A stretch of DNA of 5,142 nt. Origin: CAZKGE01 sp964541695. Lineage in GTDB: Bacteria > Bacillota > Clostridia > Christensenellales > CAG-138. Positions 4,405-5,142 of this stretch are shown here, one piece after another. The notes beneath the pieces were generated by a model. It saw only the letters and a program-made list of their open reading frames with translations. It made no database searches and was not told the DNA's origin. The DNA lies in NCBI GenBank assembly GCA_964541695.1, contig CAZIRB010000136.1:1-5142 (forward strand), written 5' to 3'. Made by a program: the position numbers and the translations under genes. Each line of letters starts with the position of its first letter. Positions within the stretch are counted from its first letter, which is position 1.

Positions 4405-5019
4405 ATGAAAACCAGGCAGGAGATCAAGCTGCAGGCCAAGCAGGCATTTTACGGCAACTATTGGATGGGCGTCGGGGTCAACGTCGTGGCGATGCTGCTG
4501 ATCGGCGCCGCGTCGTCCATATTGCCCGGCATCGGCGGCCTCATTCTGGCGGGGCCGATGCTGGTCGGGCTCGGGTTCTTCTCGCTGTCGCTGTACCGCG
4601 GCATGCAGGCGGATTTCGACGTCATGTTCAACACGGGCTTTAATAACTTCGGCCGCAATCTCGGCGGCTATCTCTGGATGCAGCTGTTCATTTTCCTGTG
4701 GTCGCTGCTGTTCGTGGTCCCCGGCGTCATCAAGAGCTTTTCCTACGCGCTGACGCCGTACATTCTGGCCGACTGCCCGAAAGTGACCGCGACCGACGCG
4801 CTGAAGGTGTCGATGCGCATGATGAAGGGGCATAAGTGGGAGCTGTTCGTGATGGGCCTGAGCTTCATCGGCTGGATCCTGCTGAGCGTGCTCACGTTCG
4901 GCCTGCTGCAGATCTTCTTCGTCACGCCGTATATGAACGCCGCGCTCGCCGGCTATTACTCCGAGCGCAAGGTTGCCGCGCTGAACGAGGGCGTTGTGAC
5001 CGCGGAGGAGCTCAGGTAA
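4405..5019 (+). CDS. DUF975 family integral membrane protein
   Basis: A 204-residue multi-pass membrane protein of the DUF975 family, whose function is not established. The short charged N-terminus MKTRQEIKLQAKQAF (1-15) is typical of the family. Hydrophobic segments follow near 22-39, 43-64, 88-108 and 146-185. The most diagnostic part is SYALTPYILADCP (113-125), followed by ATDALKVSMRMMKGHKWELF (129-148), a cytoplasmic-type amphipathic stretch between membrane segments, then WILLSVLTFGLL (157-168). The tail (188-204) is charged. ATG 4405 is chosen because it gives the family N-terminus and has AGGGGG (4388-4393) upstream with an 11-base gap; an in-frame TTG at 4324 would put the promoter inside the gene. 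It lies 91 bp after the MATE gene but has its own promoter, so co-function is not shown. GC-rich codon use matches the MATE gene. Confidence 0.88.
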   Translation: MKTRQEIKLQAKQAFYGNYWMGVGVNVVAMLLIGAASSILPGIGGLILAGPMLVGLGFFSLSLYRGMQADFDVMFNTGFNNFGRNLGGYLWMQLFIFLWSLLFVVPGVIKSFSYALTPYILADCPKVTATDALKVSMRMMKGHKWELFVMGLSFIGWILLSVLTFGLLQIFFVTPYMNAALAGYYSERKVAALNEGVVTAEELR

Positions 5020-5044
5020 GGGCGGGGAATCGGGGACGGAAAGG

Positions 5045-5098
5045 TACGTTGGAGGCTCCGCCTCCAAACCACCGCCAAAGGGGGAGACCCCCTTTGGA
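5045..5098 (-). repeat. Two-hairpin element, copy C (inverted relative to copy A)
   Basis: On the + strand TTGGAGGC (5049-5056) pairs with GCCTCCAA (5060-5067) around TCC, and CCAAAGGGGG (5075-5084) pairs perfectly with CCCCCTTTGG (5088-5097) around AGA. Read on the minus strand it has the same order and GGA loop as copy A. It lies between the DUF975 stop and the terminator, within the predicted 3' untranslated region. Confidence 0.8.
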
Positions 5099-5108
5099 AA
5101 CCCAAATC

Positions 5109-5139
5109 AAAAAGCAGCCTTTCAAGGCTGCTTTTTAAG
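5109..5139 (+). terminator. Strong intrinsic terminator after the DUF975 gene
   Basis: AAAAAGCAGCC (5109-5119) pairs perfectly with GGCTGCTTTTT (5126-5136) around a TTTCAA loop. The 3' arm ends in five T, and the A-run on the 5' side makes it potentially bidirectional. It is the clearest terminator in the window and ends the DUF975 unit. Confidence 0.9.
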
Positions 5140-5142
5140 TTT

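Noticed and set aside
4288..5067. Minus-strand frame of 259 codons opposite DUF975
   Set aside because: Low-complexity His/Glu/Gln/Arg-rich translation typical of antisense to a GC-rich gene. The + strand has a clear DUF975 protein.

Overview
The window looks like a stretch of chromosome from a moderately to highly GC-rich Firmicute of the Clostridia type (inferred). The grounds are G-rich Shine-Dalgarno sequences (GGGGGAGA, AGAGGGGG), clear TTGNNN/TATAAT-type promoters, U-tract terminators, and protein families common in that group: a phosphate butyryltransferase-like enzyme, a MATE transporter and a DUF975 membrane protein. All supported genes are on the + strand. I see no rRNA, tRNA, CRISPR array, transposase or phage gene.

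Layout. Positions 1-66 hold the 3' end of an unidentified gene. Positions 220-834 encode an isoprenylcysteine carboxyl methyltransferase (ICMT)-like membrane methyltransferase. Positions 999-1415 encode a Cys-rich DUF3795 protein with a C-terminal zinc ribbon. These first genes are visibly less GC-rich at third codon positions than what follows. Positions 1512-2423 encode the phosphate butyryl/acetyltransferase-family enzyme. A 489-bp gene-free region (2424-2912) follows, packed with hairpins. Positions 2913-4313 encode a MATE efflux transporter and 4405-5019 a DUF975 integral membrane protein. A strong intrinsic terminator closes the window (5109-5139).

Each gene seems to be its own transcription unit with its own promoter, so no operon or shared pathway is evident. 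The phosphotransacylase has no butyrate or acetate kinase next to it. The MATE and DUF975 genes are neighbours but have separate promoters.

The most notable content is in the spacers. (1) A terminator-plus-promoter module, sharing a GGTTGCTTTTTATCC core, follows each of the first three genes. Two copies (857-955 and 1414-1513) are about 88% identical over 100 bp and bracket the DUF3795 gene like a duplicated or inserted cassette. (2) A roughly 53-bp two-hairpin element occurs four times (three in 2424-2745, one at 5045-5098) in both orientations. Its stems change in a compensatory way while a GNN-type triloop (GGA, GAA, GGC) is kept. This suggests a REP/MITE-like mobile repeat or a structured nucleic acid. 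I found no convincing new multi-gene system such as defence, secretion or biosynthesis.
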